From NCBI GenBank assembly GCA_022340265.1, contig JAJDOH010000257.1, positions 1 to 57,252 on the forward strand: a DNA stretch of 57,252 bases, read 5' to 3'. Position 1 is the first letter of the stretch, and each line of letters starts with the position of its first letter. The position numbers were made by a program, and so were the translations under genes. Source of the DNA: Deltaproteobacteria bacterium (GTDB taxonomy: Bacteria; Desulfobacterota; DSM-4660; Desulfatiglandales; Desulfatiglandaceae). The notes beneath the pieces are model-generated. The model was not told where the DNA came from. It did no database searches and saw nothing but the letters and a program-made list of their open reading frames with translations. Shown piece by piece: positions 54,729-57,252 of this stretch.

Positions 54729-55145
54729 TCAAGATTGCCAAGACACACTATTCATGATTGCATTGAGCAAGAGAGCCGATCTGAAAGATTCAAGAATAGT
54801 CGAAGGGTTTTCGGTTATCTTTCCGGTGTTCATAACAAATCCGATCGAGGCTATCTAAGGTACGGTGTTGCACGCAAAAACGAGTGCGGCGATACGGATT
54901 CCAATATTGACGCGGAGCGTTCGGGGCGTTGCATATAGACCGCCTTTTGGGAAAAAGAAAGGCGCAATCCGTCGCTGAAGGATATGTTCCAAGACGAAAA
55001 AGGTAATGGCCACTGTGATCAGTCCGGTATTAAAGCTCATGAAAAACGCCTGAAGTATTGCAGGCCAGGACTGGTTTGAAAGCCAGAGGCCCAAAGAATA
55101 AAAGATGCTGGCGGCGATCCGGATGACCAGATTCAGCGCACTCAT
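54729..55145 (-). pseudogene. Broken N-terminal part of a membrane-anchored sensor/cyclase-like protein
   Basis: The frame begins MSALNLVIRIAASIFYSLG and contains two transmembrane helices and HILQRRIAPFFFPKGGLYAT. That pattern is familiar from the membrane part of Desulfobacterota adenylate/guanylate cyclases. An in-frame TAG at 54855-54857 follows CNTVP. The same frame then runs on for 41 more codons with matching character (IASIGFVMNTGKITENPST, ILESFRSALLLN) to a TGA. The HAMP and catalytic domains that should follow are absent, so the gene is both interrupted and truncated. The family assignment is tentative. Confidence 0.5.
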
Positions 55146-55451
55146 AAAGAAGGGTTCATTTTGGGCTTACACATGAAAAAACTTGACAAATGATGAATTC
55201 CTGTACATCAAAATAGGGCACCCCGTTCCTGGTAGCAATGCTCGTTCAATTGACCTCTCAGGTTTTGAAGGAATTCCTGATAATATAATATCCGGAATCT
55301 TTTAGTTTGCCGCTTATGTGGTTGTTGAAGAAAAATTCATGCATTCTGCTTGCGTGGCCTTTATACTGATTTAGCCCGGTTTTCAGGCAGTTGTAAACCG
55401 AAAAATTGAAAGATCTCGACGCAACAATACATATGCCGGCCTTGGAGACCC
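55146..55451. other. Intergenic region before the DUF882 gene
   Basis: No gene seen. A TTGACA at 55183-55188 with TACATC 15 bp later is a weak promoter candidate. The region lies between the broken cyclase-like gene and the DUF882 gene and may carry the promoters of both. Confidence 0.3.
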
Positions 55452-56423
55452 ATGGCATTTACTCAAATAGCCAGAAAATATTCGAAAGAATTTGCAGCCG
55501 TACTGATGCTTGCCGTAGTTTCGGCATCATGTTTATGGGCCAGTGAAGAATCCGAGGCCATGGGCCGGTATTTCTTTTCCGGCGACGGCAAAATCACAAT
55601 CTATAGTGAAAGGAATCACAAATCCTTTGCAGGCACCTACCGCAAAGGACTTGGCAGCTACGATAAGAAGGCGCTCAATGAAATCTGCCACATATTCGGG
55701 GCTCCCTGTGACCCTTCGCCAATGGGACTTTCCCTAAGACTTATCGAATTTATCGATTATCTGGAGGACCATTTAAACAAGGGCGCAAAAATCACCATCA
55801 TTTCGGGCTATCGGGAGCCGGAATACAATACCATGCTTCGGGAGAAAGGGAGCCTGGCGGCCAAGGCCAGCCTTCACCAGTACGGCATGGCGGCGGATCT
55901 CAAAATCCAAGGAATAAAAGCTGAAGCGCTGTGGCATTATGTCAGGGGTCTTAAATTCGGCGGCACAGGGTATTACCATGGGAATACGGTTCATATTGAT
56001 GTGGGGCCGGCCCGGTTCTGGGACGAAACCACATCCGGTGTGGGAACCGGAATTTCCGATGGTAACAAACTCATCGGCATTATCACCGATTATGATGTTT
56101 ATAGACCGGGCATGACCGTTAATTTAAGGTTTATTCGAATGACGGCTTTTCCCATTCGTGTAACTTCGGAATTTTCCTTAATCCGTCAAAACGTTCGGGA
56201 TGAAACGGAAGAACACCGGAATTTTATACCTGTTTTCAATATTTCCCAAAAAGATCGTTGTATCGAGTTTGGGAGTATCGATGAAATGAACTTCATCAAA
56301 TGGAAACTGCCCGAGGACTTAAAACCCGGCCGCTATAAGATACAGGCCCGGTTTTGCGATGAAGCGTGGCCGGACATGCCCTCACAGATCCAAACCGCGG
56401 AATTTGAAATCAACACGTTCTAA
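55452..56423 (+). CDS. Secreted DUF882 (YcbK-like, M15-fold) peptidoglycan peptidase-like protein
   Basis: 323 residues with a signal peptide (FAAVLMLAVVSASCLWA). The M15-like zinc residues are His142 and Asp149 in SLHQYGMAADL and His181 (with Asp183) in TVHIDVGPARFW; SGYREPEYN is the conserved upstream block. Such domains act on or bind peptidoglycan in the periplasm. The last ~130 residues form a beta-rich extra domain (GMTVNLRFIRMTAFPIRV) not typical of the short YcbK proteins. It stands alone. Confidence 0.82.
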   Translation: MAFTQIARKYSKEFAAVLMLAVVSASCLWASEESEAMGRYFFSGDGKITIYSERNHKSFAGTYRKGLGSYDKKALNEICHIFGAPCDPSPMGLSLRLIEFIDYLEDHLNKGAKITIISGYREPEYNTMLREKGSLAAKASLHQYGMAADLKIQGIKAEALWHYVRGLKFGGTGYYHGNTVHIDVGPARFWDETTSGVGTGISDGNKLIGIITDYDVYRPGMTVNLRFIRMTAFPIRVTSEFSLIRQNVRDETEEHRNFIPVFNISQKDRCIEFGSIDEMNFIKWKLPEDLKPGRYKIQARFCDEAWPDMPSQIQTAEFEINTF

Positions 56424-56555
56424 AATGCCGTAAAATGTTGGATCCGATTCTGGCGGATGAATTGCCACGTTTAAAACGTTCTGCAACGAAAAAGTTGTGC
56501 CATGTGCTGTTAGGTAGCGTACCAAATCAAGCATGCCTCATTTTCCGGGACTGCC

Positions 56556-57252
56556 ATGCTGGGAACTTTCGTTAATACGTTTGCCATTATTGTGGGGAGT
56601 CTCATCGGCCTTGCATTCAGCCGGTTCATCCCCACGAAAATGACCCATACGCTGATCCATGGTGTCGCTTTTGCCGTCATGCTGATCGGCCTCAAAATGG
56701 CTTGGAAAGAGAATAATTTCATTATCCTCATCTGCAGTTTGGCCTTTGGAGGCGTCATAGGGGAACTCATCAGGATCGAGGATCGGATCAACGGTTTGGG
56801 GAAATGGTTGTCGGCGAGATTCTCAAGGCCCGGGAGTAGCATTTCAAAGGGTTTTGTTACCACCACCCTGCTTTATTGCGTGGGATCCATGGCCCTCGTG
56901 GGTTCATTGGAAAGCGGTCTGACCGGCAACCACGATATCCTGTTCGCCAAGTCGGTTTTAGATGGACTGGGATCCATCATTTTTTCCGCATCGTTGGGCA
57001 TCGGCGTTCTCTTTTCCGCGGTCTCGGTGTTCTTCTACCAGGGATGTATCACCATGGGTGCGGCCTTTTTGAAGCCGTTTTTGACCGATGCGGTGACATC
57101 CCAGATGTCCGCTGTGGGCGGCTTGTTAATCATGGCCATGGGCTTCAACATGCTGGACATGGTAAAAATAAAGGTGGCCAATCTGCTTCCCGCCATATTC
57201 CTTCCCCTGGTCTATTTCATGCTGCTTCAGCTGTTTCGATTGAGCACCTCTT
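56556..57252 (+). CDS. DUF554 membrane protein (cut by window end)
   Basis: 232 codons from ATG without a stop before the window end. Highly hydrophobic with about six to seven helices. GTFVNTFAIIVGSLIGLAF, LICSLAFGGVIGELIRIEDR, CVGSMALVGSLESGLTG and FSASLGIGVLFSAVSVFFYQ match DUF554 (YdfK-like) proteins, whose usual length is about 230-240, so only the last few residues should be missing. Function unknown in the family. The ribosome site is weak. Confidence 0.85.
   Translation, partial: MLGTFVNTFAIIVGSLIGLAFSRFIPTKMTHTLIHGVAFAVMLIGLKMAWKENNFIILICSLAFGGVIGELIRIEDRINGLGKWLSARFSRPGSSISKGFVTTTLLYCVGSMALVGSLESGLTGNHDILFAKSVLDGLGSIIFSASLGIGVLFSAVSVFFYQGCITMGAAFLKPFLTDAVTSQMSAVGGLLIMAMGFNMLDMVKIKVANLLPAIFLPLVYFMLLQLFRLSTS

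Noticed and set aside
54500-54757. 85-codon plus-strand frame after the antiporter
   Set aside because: No ribosome site and no recognisable motif, and its 3' end runs into the broken cyclase-like gene.
54855-54857. Pyrrolysine read-through of the TAG in the cyclase-like fragment
   Set aside because: The gene is truncated anyway (next stop 41 codons later, no catalytic domain), so nonsense decay is simpler.
1-57252. CRISPR arrays, rRNA genes, prophage or integrase genes
   Set aside because: No regularly spaced repeats, rRNA-like sequence or phage/integrase genes were seen on either strand.

Overview
The window reads as chromosomal DNA of a Desulfobacterota bacterium (deltaproteobacterial, probably an anaerobe of the Desulfobacteraceae/Desulfosarcinaceae type). 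This is inferred from several traits seen together: twin-arginine ferredoxin, DUF362 and aldo/keto reductase proteins, sigma-54 regulators, a MucR-type zinc finger, paired cytidylate-kinase-like/BON proteins, and a bacterial V-type ATPase operon. No ribosomal RNA or sulfate-reduction gene is present to settle the taxon.

Region 1 (1-9.8 kb). An NCS2 permease is followed by two convergent, paralogous Tat-exported aldo/keto reductases with C-terminal cysteine clusters. A scarred segment follows: a decayed 3' fragment of a polyferredoxin gene is fused to a 5'-truncated, TGA-interrupted DUF364 gene. Next comes the intact polyferredoxin, with a DUF362 protein and a DUF6599-like protein.

Region 2 (9.8-21.9 kb). 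All genes lie on the minus strand: an APC permease, a histidine kinase, a receiver protein, two cytidylate-kinase-like/BON proteins, an SLC13-type transporter and a universal stress protein. A good -24/-12 promoter with an upstream palindrome precedes the stress-protein gene. The adjacent corC-lnt-ntrC-like operon supplies a matching sigma-54 activator. Genes from the stress protein down to the polyferredoxin are closely packed and could form one long transcription unit.

Region 3 (22-36 kb). After a tRNA-Gly(CCC) gene comes a classical translation/RNA-decay operon on the plus strand: rimP, nusA, ylxR, infB, ylxP, rbfA, nrnA, truB, rpsO, pnp, an M16 protease, dut and a WalJ-like hydrolase. It is followed by trmL and an A-type carrier-like protein. 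A short palindrome-ended element (MITE/REP-like) lies between those last two genes.

Region 4 (36.6-44.2 kb). A V-type ATPase operon has the order B-D-I-K-E-DUF2764-A. This is a circular permutation of the order known from Chlamydia. Its rotor subunit carries the Ser/Gln...Gln...Glu pattern of sodium-binding rings. A MucR-like gene lies convergent to it.

Region 5 (44.8-57.3 kb). Accessory genes: a lipoprotein esterase, a methyltransferase with a zinc ribbon, a CNT nucleoside transporter, a metallo-beta-lactamase/GNAT fusion, an amidase, a universal stress protein, a Ca/Na antiporter, a broken membrane-anchored cyclase-like gene, a DUF882 peptidase and a DUF554 membrane protein cut by the window end. 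The methyltransferase and the fusion gene are each preceded by a leader with a perfect or near-perfect intrinsic terminator and a competing upstream helix. These are the best candidates here for undescribed cis-regulatory RNAs.
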